Below are positions 25,926 through 35,256 of a stretch of 64,000 bases of DNA, in pieces. Position 1 is the first letter of the stretch. Each line of letters opens with the position of its first letter. Location of the stretch: assembly GCF_905397435.1 (NCBI RefSeq), contig NZ_CAJPVI010000044.1, positions 1-64,000 of the forward strand, read 5' to 3'. The notes below the pieces were generated by a model. That model searched no databases. It worked only from the letters and a program-made list of their open reading frames with translations, and was not told the DNA's origin. The position numbers were made by a program, and so were the translations under genes. This DNA is from Cupriavidus numazuensis (GTDB lineage: Bacteria > Pseudomonadota > Gammaproteobacteria > Burkholderiales > Burkholderiaceae).

Positions 25926-26084
25926 ACGGTAGGCCCCCCGACCCGTCAATGGGTTTCAGTGAATGGGATGGTGTACAGAAATCACATTTCCGACACATGG
26001 TGGTTACTATATACCCGCCGCGCCGGAAATGTCTGGCAGCCCTCTCAGTCGGGCGGCGTTCCCATCTCACGATGAAACGGGGTT

Positions 26085-27086
26085 ATGACCGTAAACGATT
26101 ACGCGCTGGTGACAGGTGCATCGGGTTTTCTCGGATCCGCGGTGGTGCGGCAGGCGCTGGCACGCGGATGGCGCGTGCGCGCGCTGGTGCGGGCCACGAG
26201 CCCGCGTGCCAACCTGGCGGGTTTGACCGTCGACGTGGTCGAGGGCGATATGCGCGACCCGGCCGCGCTGGCGTCCGCCATGCGCGGGGTGCGCTACCTG
26301 TTCCATGTGGCGGCCGATTATCGGCTATGGGCCCCTGACCCCGAGGAGATCGTCCGCACCAATGTCGACGGCACCATGGCTGTCATGGAGGCCGCGCAGG
26401 AGGCAGGGGTAGAGCGCATTGTCTATACCAGCAGCGTGGCGACGCTGCGGGTGGCGGGCGCCTCGGCGCCCGTCGACGAGACGGCCGCTCTGACACCGCA
26501 CGAGGCCATCGGCGCGTACAAGCGCAGCAAGGTGCTGGCCGAGCGCGTGGTCGAGCGCATGGTCGCCGAGCGCGGGCTGCCGGCCGTGATCGTCAACCCG
26601 TCCACGCCGATCGGGCCGCGCGACGTTCGGCCTACGCCGACCGGACGCATCATCGTCGAGGCCGCGACCGGCAAGATTCCCGCATTTGTCGAGACCGGGC
26701 TCAATCTGGTCCATGTCGATGACGTGGCTGCCGGCCACTTTCTGGCGCTGGACCGAGGGCGGATGGGCGAACGCTACATCCTTGGCGGCGACGACGTGAT
26801 GCTGCAGCAGATGCTGCGCGATATCGCCGGCCTGTGCGGGCGCCGTCCGCCGTCGGTGCAACTGCCGCGCTGGCCGCTGTATCCGCTGGCGCATGCGGCC
26901 GAGGCCGTCGCGCGCGTGACGCGCAAGGAGCCGTTCATCACGGTGGACGGGCTCAATATGTCGAAGTACCGGATGTTCTTCCGCTCGGACAAGGCCCGGC
27001 GCGAACTGGGCTACCAGCCGCGCCCCTATATAGAAGGACTGCGCGACGCGCTGGACTGGTTCCGCAATGCCGGGTATCTGCGCTGA
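26085..27086 (+). CDS. hpnA: HpnA, hopanoid-associated sugar epimerase
   Basis: 333-residue short-chain/extended epimerase with Rossmann motif TGASGFLGS at the N-terminus, TSSVATL and the Y-x3-K pair in GAYKRSKVLAE. HpnA-type enzymes are NAD(P)-dependent sugar-nucleotide epimerase/dehydratase relatives found with hopanoid genes; the exact substrate is unknown. It is divergent from ispH-hpnH across a 159-base region that includes an unusually AT-rich patch (ttactatata near 26004). It converges on hpnB with a 3-base gap. Confidence 0.92.
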   Translation: MTVNDYALVTGASGFLGSAVVRQALARGWRVRALVRATSPRANLAGLTVDVVEGDMRDPAALASAMRGVRYLFHVAADYRLWAPDPEEIVRTNVDGTMAVMEAAQEAGVERIVYTSSVATLRVAGASAPVDETAALTPHEAIGAYKRSKVLAERVVERMVAERGLPAVIVNPSTPIGPRDVRPTPTGRIIVEAATGKIPAFVETGLNLVHVDDVAAGHFLALDRGRMGERYILGGDDVMLQQMLRDIAGLCGRRPPSVQLPRWPLYPLAHAAEAVARVTRKEPFITVDGLNMSKYRMFFRSDKARRELGYQPRPYIEGLRDALDWFRNAGYLR

Positions 27087-27089
27087 TTG

Positions 27090-28238
27090 TCAGGGCCGCA
27101 CGGGCGCCTGGCTGCGTCCCTTCCATTGCCCGCCACGACGCAGCCAGTAGCGCCGCGCGGAATCCAGCGTGGCGCCCAGATAGAACAGTGCGGTCAGCGG
27201 CAGCAGCGGCGCCAGCCACCAGGGCTGGCGGTATTCGCGCAGCATCGGTAGATAGGCCACCGCCATGGTCGCCCATGCCAGCCACGCCGGCCACAGCCGT
27301 GCGCCGCCGGCCAAGGCCAGCACGGGCGGCGCCAGATAGGTCAACGTCATGGCGACGGCAGTTCCGGCCAGCAAGACTGGCGAATAGCGCAGTTGCGTGT
27401 AGGCGCTGCGCGCGATCATGTCCCAGAGGCTGCGCCAGTCGTCATACGGACGCAGGGACTCGCTGTCATCGGCCAGGTCAAGCGCGATAGGCCCGCCGGG
27501 CTTGATCTTCGCCGCCAGGCTGCAATCGTCGATCAATTCGCCGCGAATGGCGGCGAATCCGCCGATACGCGCCAGTGCCGTGCGACTGGCCAGCATGCAG
27601 CCGCCTGCTGCGGCAGCCACCGGGGTGCGCGGATTGCGCACGCGCTCGAACGGGTACAGTTTGGCGAAGAAAAAGACAAAAGCCGGCACGATGAGCCGTT
27701 CCCACGCCGAAGCGCAGCGCAACCGCACCATGAGCGACACCAGGTCGCGTCGTTCATGCACGGCGCGCGCTACCAGCCCCCCAAGAACCTCGGGGCCATG
27801 CCAGATGTCTGCATCGGTCAGCCATACGTAGGCAGCGCCCGGTGCGATGCGATCGGCGGCGGCGAGCCCCTCGGACTGCGCCCATACTTTGCCGCTCCAG
27901 CCAGAAGGCAGATCTCGGGCCGAAACGACCGATAGCGCATCGGGCCGGGGCGTGGCAGCCGCAGCGGTGGCCGTAGTTTCGGAGGTGCCGTCATGGCTGT
28001 GGTCGTCCACCACTACCAATGACAGCTTTCCGGGGTATTTCTGGCCGAGCACGCCAGCCACACATCGCCCGATGACTTCCGCCTCATTGCGCGCCGGAAC
28101 GATGGCTACCACTTCGGGCCATGCCGGAGGGGCGGGTACCGGCGCGGGCTTGCGAATGCGCCAGAAGCCCGCACGGCCGAACAGCAGGACACACCAGATG
28201 GCCAGCGATGCCAGGGACAGTGCGAACGCGGCTGTCAT
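27090..28238 (-). CDS. hpnB: HpnB, hopanoid-associated glycosyltransferase
   Basis: 382-residue family 2 glycosyltransferase with an N-terminal membrane helix. Motifs: VAIVPARNEAEVIGRCV, VVDDHSHDGT, DLPSGWSGKVWAQ, the D-x-D in LTDADIWHG and EL IDDCSLAAKI, then three C-terminal membrane helices. HpnB members accompany hopanoid genes and are expected to glycosylate a hopanoid. The ATG at 28238 is 2 bases after the stop of the ferritin-like gene, so they are co-translated; a GTG at 28244 is a possible alternative. Confidence 0.9.
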   Translation of the reverse strand: MTAAFALSLASLAIWCVLLFGRAGFWRIRKPAPVPAPPAWPEVVAIVPARNEAEVIGRCVAGVLGQKYPGKLSLVVVDDHSHDGTSETTATAAAATPRPDALSVVSARDLPSGWSGKVWAQSEGLAAADRIAPGAAYVWLTDADIWHGPEVLGGLVARAVHERRDLVSLMVRLRCASAWERLIVPAFVFFFAKLYPFERVRNPRTPVAAAAGGCMLASRTALARIGGFAAIRGELIDDCSLAAKIKPGGPIALDLADDSESLRPYDDWRSLWDMIARSAYTQLRYSPVLLAGTAVAMTLTYLAPPVLALAGGARLWPAWLAWATMAVAYLPMLREYRQPWWLAPLLPLTALFYLGATLDSARRYWLRRGGQWKGRSQAPVRP

Positions 28239-28240
28239 GA

Positions 28241-29266
28241 TCACTTTACGAAGCGGCGCGCGAACCGCGCCAGACGCGGCACGGTTTCGGGCCGCAACAA
28301 TCGTTCGTCGTAGCCGGCCATGCGCCGGTCGTTCTCGGCCAGGCACAGGTCGATCATGGTGCCCGGCGACAGCGAATCGCCGAGCGCTTCGGAGCCGTTC
28401 ATCGTGAAATTGGCATCCTGCGCGACGCCATCTGCGTCGATCCCGCGCGCAATGCCGATGCGCTCCCAGATCAGGAACGCCCACACGCGCGCCACCTTGA
28501 GCGCAAACAGCGGCCGGCGCCACCAGGGCAGGTTGCGCCGATACCACGCGGCCCAGTTGACGAAGAAGAGGATGTGCCGGCCTTCCTCCTGGATCACCGG
28601 CTCGAACGTCTCGACCAGCTCGGCCGGGAAATAGCCCGAGCGTTTGGCCATGGCGAACAGGCCAAACGCGAAGAAGCTGTCGATGCATTCGCTGTAGCCG
28701 GTCACGAGCCAGCCCCATTCGGGGTCGTCCGGCGGCGGGTAGTCGGGTTCCGGCGCGAGCGGAATGCCATAGGCCTCGACCAGCTTCGACAGTACAACCT
28801 TGTGGCGCGCCTCCTCGCCGCCGTCCATGTCCAGCGCGCTGCGCAGCAGGGGGTCGGTGACGGTTTCGGCAAAGGTCTTCACGCGGATCGAGGCGCGGCC
28901 CTCGGTCTGCACGGCAATGTCCCAGATCGGCAGCGAGGTCACGCGCGCGAGCGCGTCGGGCGACAGCGTCGGCCATTCGATCACGGCCGGTTTATAGGGA
29001 TTGTGGGTCTGCAGCAGCATGTTGCTGAACATGCGCAGATGCTGCGCGGAGCCGATCCGTACCGGACCCGGCGTGGGGTCGGTCCAGTGGCGCATGGCGA
29101 GGTCCGCCTGCTCGACCGCGGTGCGCGCGACCGTATCGGCCACGGCCGCTGCGCGTGCGACGGCATCTTCCGCCGAGTTGGCTCTTGCGGCAGTCACGCC
29201 GCCACGGCGTGCGTCTGGGTCGAGCGCCCCGTCATGGCGGCGCGGCGCGGCGTAGAGTTCGGACAT
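28241..29266 (-). CDS. Ferritin-like di-iron protein in the hopanoid region
   Basis: 341 residues. Two E-E-x-x-H iron-binding motifs are visible, GGEEARHKV (about 150) and QEEGRHILF (about 228), as in ferritin-like carboxylate-bridged di-iron proteins. The first 60 residues are Ala-rich and variable. No transmembrane segment is evident, though FFAFGLFAMA is hydrophobic. It is upstream of hpnB with a 2-base gap, so it is very probably part of the same pathway. Possible roles are oxidation or hydroxylation of the hopanoid or its head group; this is inference. Confidence 0.75.
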   Translation of the reverse strand: MSELYAAPRRHDGALDPDARRGGVTAARANSAEDAVARAAAVADTVARTAVEQADLAMRHWTDPTPGPVRIGSAQHLRMFSNMLLQTHNPYKPAVIEWPTLSPDALARVTSLPIWDIAVQTEGRASIRVKTFAETVTDPLLRSALDMDGGEEARHKVVLSKLVEAYGIPLAPEPDYPPPDDPEWGWLVTGYSECIDSFFAFGLFAMAKRSGYFPAELVETFEPVIQEEGRHILFFVNWAAWYRRNLPWWRRPLFALKVARVWAFLIWERIGIARGIDADGVAQDANFTMNGSEALGDSLSPGTMIDLCLAENDRRMAGYDERLLRPETVPRLARFARRFVK

Positions 29267-29343
29267 CTGGCCCCCTGGCGATGGATTGCCCGGGGGCCAT
29301 TGTAGCGGCGGGCGTCCGCTGGCGCACCCGCCGGGAATGCCGG

Positions 29344-30723
29344 TCAGGCCTGGTAAGTAACCGGGCCGCGAGCCTGCATGCCAAGACGGTAGTACAGCAC
29401 CGTCAGCAGCACCAGCCAGGCCGGGCCGACGTACAGGGCGATGCGCGTGTCCGGGAAATAAGCCATCAGCGCAATGACCAGCGCCAGGAAGGCCAGCGCA
29501 ATCCACGAGCCATACGGCCAGAACGGCATGCGGAACGCCAGCTTGTCGCGCTCGGCCGCCGACAGGTTCTTGCGGAACTGCATCTGCGTGACAAGGATGA
29601 TGGCCCAGGTCCAGATCGCGCCGAAGGTCGAGATCGACGTCACCCAGACGAACACCTTCTCGGGCACAAGGTAGTTCAGCAGCACGCCGCACAGCAGCGC
29701 GCCGATCGAGACCAGCAGCGCGCGGCGCGGCACGCCGTTGCGGTCGACCTGGGCGAATGCCGCCGGGGCCTGCCCTTGCTGGGCCAGGTTGTAGAGCATG
29801 CGGCCCGTGCTGAAGATGCCGCCGTTGCATGACGACAGCGCGGCGGTCAGCACGACGAAGTTGATGATGCCGGCCGCGGTCTTGATGCCGAGGCGCTCGA
29901 ACGTCATCACGAACGGGCTGCCCTGCGCGCCGATCTCGTTCCACGGATAGAGCGACAGGATCACGAACAGCGCGCCGACGTAGAAGATCAGGATGCGCCA
30001 GAACACCGAATTGATCGCGTCCGGGATCGACTTGCGCGGGTTCTTCGCTTCGCCGGCGGTCAGGCCGATCATCTCCACGCCCAGGTACGCGAACATCACC
30101 ATCTGCAGCGACATCAGCACGCCGCTGGCGCCATTGGGCATGAAGCCGCCGTGCGCCCACAGGTTACTGATACCCGTGGCGATGCCACCATTGCCCAGGC
30201 CGAACACGATCATCGCGCCGCCGCCGAACAGCATCAGCACGATGGTCACGATCTTGATCATGGCGAACCAGAACTCGAACTCGCCGTAGGCCTTGACCGT
30301 CAGCAAGTTGACCGAGCCCATCGTGGTCAGCGCGGCGAGTGCCCAGATCCAGCGCGGCACGTCGGGGAACCAGACGCCCATGTAGATGGCCACGGCCGTG
30401 ATCTCGGCCACGCAGGTCACAAGCCACAGGAACCAGTAGTTCCAGCCGGTCAGGTAGCCGGCCAGCGGGCCCATATGATCCTGCGCGTAGCGGCAGAACG
30501 AACCCGCGACCGGGTTGTGCACGGCCATTTCGCCGAGCGCGCGCATGATCAGGAAGATCATCGCGCCGCCGATCAGGTAGGCCAGCATGATGGCCGGCCC
30601 GGCCATCTTGATGGCATTAGCCGATCCCAGGAAGAGCCCTACGCCAATGGCCGATCCCAATGCCATCAGGCGGATATGGCGTTCGCCGAGCCCGCGCTGC
30701 AAATGCTCTGAATTTGCACTCAT
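29344..30723 (-). CDS. Amino acid permease (APC superfamily, AAT family)
   Basis: 459 residues with about twelve membrane helices. Family motifs are MALGSAIGVGLFLGSA in helix 1, GEMAVHNPVAGSFCRYA, and EMIGLTAGEAKNPRKSIPDAIN. The closest resemblance is to ProY/AroP/GabP-type proton symporters of proline, aromatic acids or GABA; the substrate cannot be told from sequence. The ATG at 30723 has GGAGA upstream. It is monocistronic with a long upstream region (to about 30990) containing several palindromes. Confidence 0.88.
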   Translation of the reverse strand: MSANSEHLQRGLGERHIRLMALGSAIGVGLFLGSANAIKMAGPAIMLAYLIGGAMIFLIMRALGEMAVHNPVAGSFCRYAQDHMGPLAGYLTGWNYWFLWLVTCVAEITAVAIYMGVWFPDVPRWIWALAALTTMGSVNLLTVKAYGEFEFWFAMIKIVTIVLMLFGGGAMIVFGLGNGGIATGISNLWAHGGFMPNGASGVLMSLQMVMFAYLGVEMIGLTAGEAKNPRKSIPDAINSVFWRILIFYVGALFVILSLYPWNEIGAQGSPFVMTFERLGIKTAAGIINFVVLTAALSSCNGGIFSTGRMLYNLAQQGQAPAAFAQVDRNGVPRRALLVSIGALLCGVLLNYLVPEKVFVWVTSISTFGAIWTWAIILVTQMQFRKNLSAAERDKLAFRMPFWPYGSWIALAFLALVIALMAYFPDTRIALYVGPAWLVLLTVLYYRLGMQARGPVTYQA

Positions 30724-30793
30724 GTGTCGTTGTCTCCGTTCATCAGAAGGCCGCGCCGCCCTTGTGGGGCGATGCGGCGCAGTGAGCTTTGCT

Positions 30794-30972
30794 GTTCCGG
30801 CCAAAACGCGTGCGCGGCCAGGTCATGGCCGGAACGCGAAATGTCATCTCGTGGAGGTTGACGCGGGCAGGGGCGGGAAGGGCCAGGCAATGGCCACCCG
30901 CTTAACAGCAAAGAGCGGGCAGATTAATGACAATGCCTTGGCATTTGTTGCTGAAATCGCTGATGATTTCAG
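30794..30972. promoter_or_regulatory. Palindromes in the 324-base gap upstream of the permease
   Basis: Three inverted repeats lie in this stretch: gttccggcca (30794-30803) with tggccggaac (30826-30835); AATGCC-TT-GGCATT at about 30932-30945; and ctgaaatc (30951-30958) with gatttcag (30965-30972), 6-nt spacer. The last two are in an AT-richer zone and look like operator sites for the permease promoter, perhaps for an Lrp/AsnC or GntR regulator. No gene is seen in 30724-31047. Confidence 0.4.
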
Positions 30973-30993
30973 GAAACATTGCGTTATATGACG

Positions 30994-31018
30994 AAAAAGG
31001 CGCCCAGGGGGCGCCTTT
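30994..31018 (-). terminator. Intrinsic terminator of the cyo operon
   Basis: Stem aaggcgcc (30997-31004) with ggcgcctt (31010-31017); on the minus strand it is followed by T5. It lies 30 bases downstream of the cyoD stop. Confidence 0.85.
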
Positions 31019-31047
31019 GGGTACCTTGAAGTCTGTCGCCGGTGCCG

Positions 31048-31440
31048 TCAGCGCTCCATCCCCGGCATCATGTTCGAATTCAGGTGGAACATGACCCACA
31101 GCGTGCCGCTCAGCGTGATCACCACCAGCACCAGCGTGAACATCAGCGCCAGCATGTTCCAGCCGCCCTCGGACTTGGCGTTCATGTGCAGGAAATAGAT
31201 CATGTGCACGACGATCTGCACGGCCCCGAGCGCCAGCAGCACGAGCGCGGTGGTGCTCGACTTCTCGAAGACTTTCCCCATGACCAGCCAGAACGGGATC
31301 GTGGTCAGGATCACCGACAGCACGAAGCCCGTCACGTAGCCGCTCATCGAGATGTGGATGTGACTGTCGTCATGGCCATGCCCATCATGCCCCTCGTGGC
31401 CGTCATGGCCATGGGCGAGCGTGTGGTCCGATGCACTCAT
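31048..31440 (-). CDS. cyoD: Cytochrome bo3 ubiquinol oxidase subunit IV, His-rich N-terminus
   Basis: 130 residues with three membrane helices (GYVTGFVLSVILTTIPFWLV, LVLLALGAVQIVVHMIYFLH, LALMFTLVLVVITLSGTLW). The IHISMSGYVTGF start of the fold and WVMFHLNSNMMPGM end are typical of CyoD. The N-terminal 30 residues carry about nine His interspersed with Gly and Asp (HGHDGHEGHDGHGHDD), longer and more metal-binding-like than Escherichia coli CyoD. Its ATG overlaps the cyoC stop by 4 bases. Confidence 0.93.
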   Translation of the reverse strand: MSASDHTLAHGHDGHEGHDGHGHDDSHIHISMSGYVTGFVLSVILTTIPFWLVMGKVFEKSSTTALVLLALGAVQIVVHMIYFLHMNAKSEGGWNMLALMFTLVLVVITLSGTLWVMFHLNSNMMPGMER

Positions 31441-32126
31441 GGCAGCACTCCCATCAGGTAGACAAAGGTGAAGACGCCGATCCAGACCACGTCCAGGAAG
31501 TGCCAGAACATCGACAGGCACATCAGGCGGCGGCGGTTCTCGGGGATCAGCCCATGCAGCCGCACCTGCAGCATCAGCGTGATGAGCCAGATGGTGCCGA
31601 AGGTCACGTGCAGCCCGTGCGTGCTGACCAGCGAGAAGAACGAGGTCAGGAAGCCGCTGCGCCACGGCCCCGCGCCTTCGCCGACCAGGTGGACGAACTC
31701 GTAGATTTCCACGCCAAGGAAGCAGGCGCCCAGCACGCCGGTGATGGCCAGCCAGCCTTGCGTGCCACCGACGCGGCCCTGCTGCATCTGCAGCATCGCG
31801 AAGCCGTACGTGATCGATGACAGCAGCAGGAACGAGGTGTTCAGCGCCACCAGCGGCAGGTCGAACAGCTCGGCGCCGGTCGGGCCGCCCGCGTAGCTGC
31901 GGCCGAGCACGCCATAGGCCGCGAACAGGCAGGCGAAGATGAGGCAGTCGCTCATCAGGTAGACCCAGAACCCGAGCAACGTGCCGTTGGGCGCGTGGTA
32001 CTCGCTGGTCATGTAGAAGCGCAGTTCGCCCTCGTCGGTGCCATGGCCCGACTGCGTGGCGTGCGGCGGGGCGGACGGGACGGCCTGCGCGCGGCCGGCG
32101 GGGAAGGAGGCAGTCGTATCAGGCAT
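31437..32126 (-). CDS. cyoC: Cytochrome bo3 ubiquinol oxidase subunit III
   Basis: 229 residues with five membrane helices. Motifs: GFWVYLMSDCLIFACLFA, NTSFLLLSSITYGFA, STHGLHVTFGTIWLI and FWHFLDVVWIGVFTFVYLMG, as in heme-copper oxidase subunit III. The ATG at 32126 overlaps the cyoB stop by 8 bases; 4-base overlap with cyoD. The N-terminal 35 residues are variable. Confidence 0.95.
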   Translation of the reverse strand: MPDTTASFPAGRAQAVPSAPPHATQSGHGTDEGELRFYMTSEYHAPNGTLLGFWVYLMSDCLIFACLFAAYGVLGRSYAGGPTGAELFDLPLVALNTSFLLLSSITYGFAMLQMQQGRVGGTQGWLAITGVLGACFLGVEIYEFVHLVGEGAGPWRSGFLTSFFSLVSTHGLHVTFGTIWLITLMLQVRLHGLIPENRRRLMCLSMFWHFLDVVWIGVFTFVYLMGVLP

Positions 32127-34122
32127 GGCGTGCCAGCAGCGCCGAACGCGCCGCCTCCGTGTTGCCGACCGTATCGGCCGGGATGTAGTAGTCGCGCTTG
32201 TAGTTGAAGGTATGCACGATGGCCGTGATGATCGTGGCGGCGAACGCCAGCACAACCAGCCACCAGATATGCCAGATCAACGCAAAGCCGCACACGGTGC
32301 TGAGCCCCGCCAGGATGATGCCCGCGCCGGTGTTCTTCGGCATGTGGATCGGTATGAAGCCCTGCGCCGGGCGCTGGAAGCCGTGCGCCTTCATCTGCCA
32401 CCAGGCGTCGGTGTCATGGACGATCGGCGTGAAGGCGAAGTTGTAGGCGGGCGGCGGCGATGACGTAGACCATTCCAGCGTGCGGCCATTCCAGGGGTCG
32501 CCGGTGACGTCGCGCAGCGCTTCGCGGTGCATGAAGCTCACTACGAGCTGGATCAGGAAGCAGCCGATACCGAGCGCGATCAGGAACGCGCCGAACGCCG
32601 CGAGCAGGAACCAGACTTGCAGCGACGGGTCTTCGAAATGGCTCATGCGGCGGGTCACGCCCTTCATGCCAAGCACATACAGCGGCATGAACGCGAAATA
32701 GAAGCCCACCAGCCAGAACCAGAACGAGCACTTGCCCCAGAACGGATCGAGCTTGTAGCCGAATGCCTTCGGGAACCAGTACGTGATGCCGGCCATCAGC
32801 CCGAACAGCACGCCGCCGATGATCACGTTGTGGAAGTGGGCGATCAGGAACAGGCTGTTGTGCAGCGAGAAGTCGGCGGGCGGCACCGCGAGCAGCACGC
32901 CGGTCATGCCGCCAATCACGAAGGTGACCATGAAGCCGACCGTCCACAGCATCGGCACTTCGAAGCGGATGCGGCCGTGGTACATCGTGAACAGCCAGTT
33001 GAACAGCTTCGCCCCGGTCGGGATCGAGATGATCATGGTGGTGATGCCGAAGAACGAGTTGACGCTCGCCCCCGATCCCATCGTGAAGAAGTGGTGCAGC
33101 CAGACCAGGTAGGACAGCACCGTGATCACGACCGTGGCATAGACCATCGACGCGTAGCCGAACAGCCGCTTCTGGCAGAACGTGGAGACCACTTCGGAAA
33201 ACACGCCGAACACGGGCAGCACGAGGATGTACACCTCGGGGTGTCCCCAGATCCAGATCAGGTTCACGTACATCATGGCGCTGCCGCCAAGATCGGCCGT
33301 GAAGAAGTTCATGCCCAGGTAGCGGTCCAGTGCCAGCATGGCCAGCGCTGCGGTCAGCACCGGGAACGCGGCCACGATCAGCACGTTGGTGCACAGCGCG
33401 GTCCAGGTGAAGATCGGCATGCGCATCAGCGTCATGCCGGGCGCGCGCATCTTGACGATGGTGACCATCAGGTTGATGCCCGATAGCACTGTCCCGACCC
33501 CCGCAACCTGCAATGACCAGAGGTAATAATCGACGCCAACGTCCGGGCTATGGACGATGCCCGACAGCGGTGGATAGGCGAGCCACCCGGTGCGCGCGAA
33601 CTCGCCGACGAACAGCGACATCATCACCAGCACCGCGCCGCCGGTGGTCATCCAGAAGCTGAAGTTGTTGAGGAAGGGAAAGGCCACGTCGCGAGCGCCG
33701 ATCTGCAGCGGCACCACGAAGTTCATCAGCCCCGTCACCAGCGGCATGGCGACAAAGATGACCATGATCACGCCGTGCGCGGTGAAGATCTGGTCATAGT
33801 GGTGCGGTGGCAGGAAGCCCGGGTTGTCGCCGAAGGCCACCGACTGCTGCATGCGCATCATGACGGCATCGGCGAAACCCCGCAGCAGCATGATGATGCC
33901 GAGGATTACGTACATGATGCCGATCTTTTTGTGGTCGATGCTGGTGAACCACTCGCGCCACAGATAGCCCCACAGGCGGAAGTAAGTCACCGCGCCCAGC
34001 AACACCAGTCCGCCAATGACCACGACGATGAAGGTGCCCAGCAGGATCGGCTCGTGCAGCGGTATGGCCTCCCAACTCAGGCGGCCGAAGATAAGCGTGG
34101 CGAGTTCGGATCGCTCCTGCAT
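32119..34122 (-). CDS. cyoB: Cytochrome bo3 ubiquinol oxidase subunit I
   Basis: 667-residue catalytic subunit. The heme-copper site residues are visible: HPEVY (CuB His cross-linked to Tyr), HHFF for CuB, and IAHFHNVIIGG for heme ligands; the first low-spin heme ligand is in FTAHGVIMV. The length is typical. It reduces O2 with electrons from ubiquinol and pumps protons. It is preceded by cyoA with a 70-base gap, and the start at 34122 fits the family N-terminus. Confidence 0.97.
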   Translation of the reverse strand: MQERSELATLIFGRLSWEAIPLHEPILLGTFIVVVIGGLVLLGAVTYFRLWGYLWREWFTSIDHKKIGIMYVILGIIMLLRGFADAVMMRMQQSVAFGDNPGFLPPHHYDQIFTAHGVIMVIFVAMPLVTGLMNFVVPLQIGARDVAFPFLNNFSFWMTTGGAVLVMMSLFVGEFARTGWLAYPPLSGIVHSPDVGVDYYLWSLQVAGVGTVLSGINLMVTIVKMRAPGMTLMRMPIFTWTALCTNVLIVAAFPVLTAALAMLALDRYLGMNFFTADLGGSAMMYVNLIWIWGHPEVYILVLPVFGVFSEVVSTFCQKRLFGYASMVYATVVITVLSYLVWLHHFFTMGSGASVNSFFGITTMIISIPTGAKLFNWLFTMYHGRIRFEVPMLWTVGFMVTFVIGGMTGVLLAVPPADFSLHNSLFLIAHFHNVIIGGVLFGLMAGITYWFPKAFGYKLDPFWGKCSFWFWLVGFYFAFMPLYVLGMKGVTRRMSHFEDPSLQVWFLLAAFGAFLIALGIGCFLIQLVVSFMHREALRDVTGDPWNGRTLEWSTSSPPPAYNFAFTPIVHDTDAWWQMKAHGFQRPAQGFIPIHMPKNTGAGIILAGLSTVCGFALIWHIWWLVVLAFAATIITAIVHTFNYKRDYYIPADTVGNTEAARSALLARHA

Positions 34123-34192
34123 GTTGTCCTCCAGGGCCAGGGTGTAGGTCTTTCGGTCTTTCGGGGCGATTGCAACCCGGTTCTGCTACGTG

Positions 34193-35230
34193 CTACTGCA
34201 GCGCTACCGCACTGCGTTCGCTGTACGGAGCGGCCGGATCGAACGGCGCTTTCGGCGTATTGCTGGCGGTGCAGACGGCGCCGAGCGCGCCGCCCGCCTG
34301 GCGGCGTGCGTCCATGGCCATCATGTCCTTGGTGCACACCTGTCCGGCGCGCACGCAGCGGTTCAGGATGGCGTCGAACAGGTCGGGCGCGACGCTCCCG
34401 TAGTGGCGCACGGGATCGCGCTCACTGGGCTGTTCGAGCTGCACATAGCCGTCGCGCGACAGCGGGGTGCCGCTGTTCTTCACGCGCTGGACCCAGCGGT
34501 CGAAGTCGTCATGGCTCATGCCGTGGAAGCGGAAACGCATGTGGGAGAAGCCCGCACCGCTGTAGTTGGCGGAGAAACCTTCATACTCGCCGGGCCGGTT
34601 CATCACCGCATGCAGCTTGGTTTCCATGCCTGGCATGGCATATACCTGGCCGGCCAGCGACGGGATGAAGAAGGAATTCATCACGGTGGAGGCCGTGATG
34701 CGGAAGCGGATGGGGCGGTCCACCGGCGCGGCCACTTCGTTGACGGTGGCGATGCCCTGCTCCGGGTATAGAAAGAGCCACTTCCAGTCGAGTGCAACTA
34801 CCTCGACCGTCAGCGGTTGCGCATCGGCGGGCACGGCCCGCTGCGGATCGAGCCGCTCGATCGGGCGGTACGGATCGAGCTTGTGGGTGCTGACCCAGGT
34901 GACCGCGCCCAGCGCGATGATGATCAAGAGCGGTGCCGACCAGATCAGCAGTTCCAGCACCGTGGAGTGGTCCCAGTCGGGGTTGTAGGGCGCGCCGGGG
35001 TTCGAGTCCCGGTAGCGCCACGCGAACAGCAAGGTCAGCACGATCACCGGCACGATGATCAGCAGCATCAATCCTGTGGAGATCAGGATCAGGTTGCGCT
35101 GCTGGACGGCCAGGTCGCCGCCCGGCGACATCAGCACGGCACTGCATCCACAAAGGGCCGCCGCTGCCGGAACCAGGATGGTCCAGCGCAGCGCGCGCAC
35201 TACTGCCATCGTCGCACGGTCGGATCGCAT
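34193..35230 (-). CDS. cyoA: Cytochrome bo3 ubiquinol oxidase subunit II (lipoprotein)
   Basis: 345 residues. Lipobox AALCGC marks lipid attachment, followed by two membrane helices (LISTGLMLLIIVPVIVLTLLFAW, LLIWSAPLLIIIALGAVTW) and a periplasmic domain with DWKWLFLYPEQGIATVNE. The CuA ligands of cytochrome c oxidases are absent, as expected for a quinol oxidase. Starts at 35230 or 35209 (second Met) are possible. This is the first gene of the operon; cyoE (heme O synthase) does not follow cyoD. Confidence 0.95.
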   Translation of the reverse strand: MRSDRATMAVVRALRWTILVPAAAALCGCSAVLMSPGGDLAVQQRNLILISTGLMLLIIVPVIVLTLLFAWRYRDSNPGAPYNPDWDHSTVLELLIWSAPLLIIIALGAVTWVSTHKLDPYRPIERLDPQRAVPADAQPLTVEVVALDWKWLFLYPEQGIATVNEVAAPVDRPIRFRITASTVMNSFFIPSLAGQVYAMPGMETKLHAVMNRPGEYEGFSANYSGAGFSHMRFRFHGMSHDDFDRWVQRVKNSGTPLSRDGYVQLEQPSERDPVRHYGSVAPDLFDAILNRCVRAGQVCTKDMMAMDARRQAGGALGAVCTASNTPKAPFDPAAPYSERSAVALQ

Positions 35231-35256
35231 AGGCTTGGGTCCTCTGTTGCCATCCT

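Noticed and set aside
32527..33486. 319-codon plus-strand frame opposite cyoB
   Set aside because: His/Glu/Gln-rich shadow of a membrane-protein gene.
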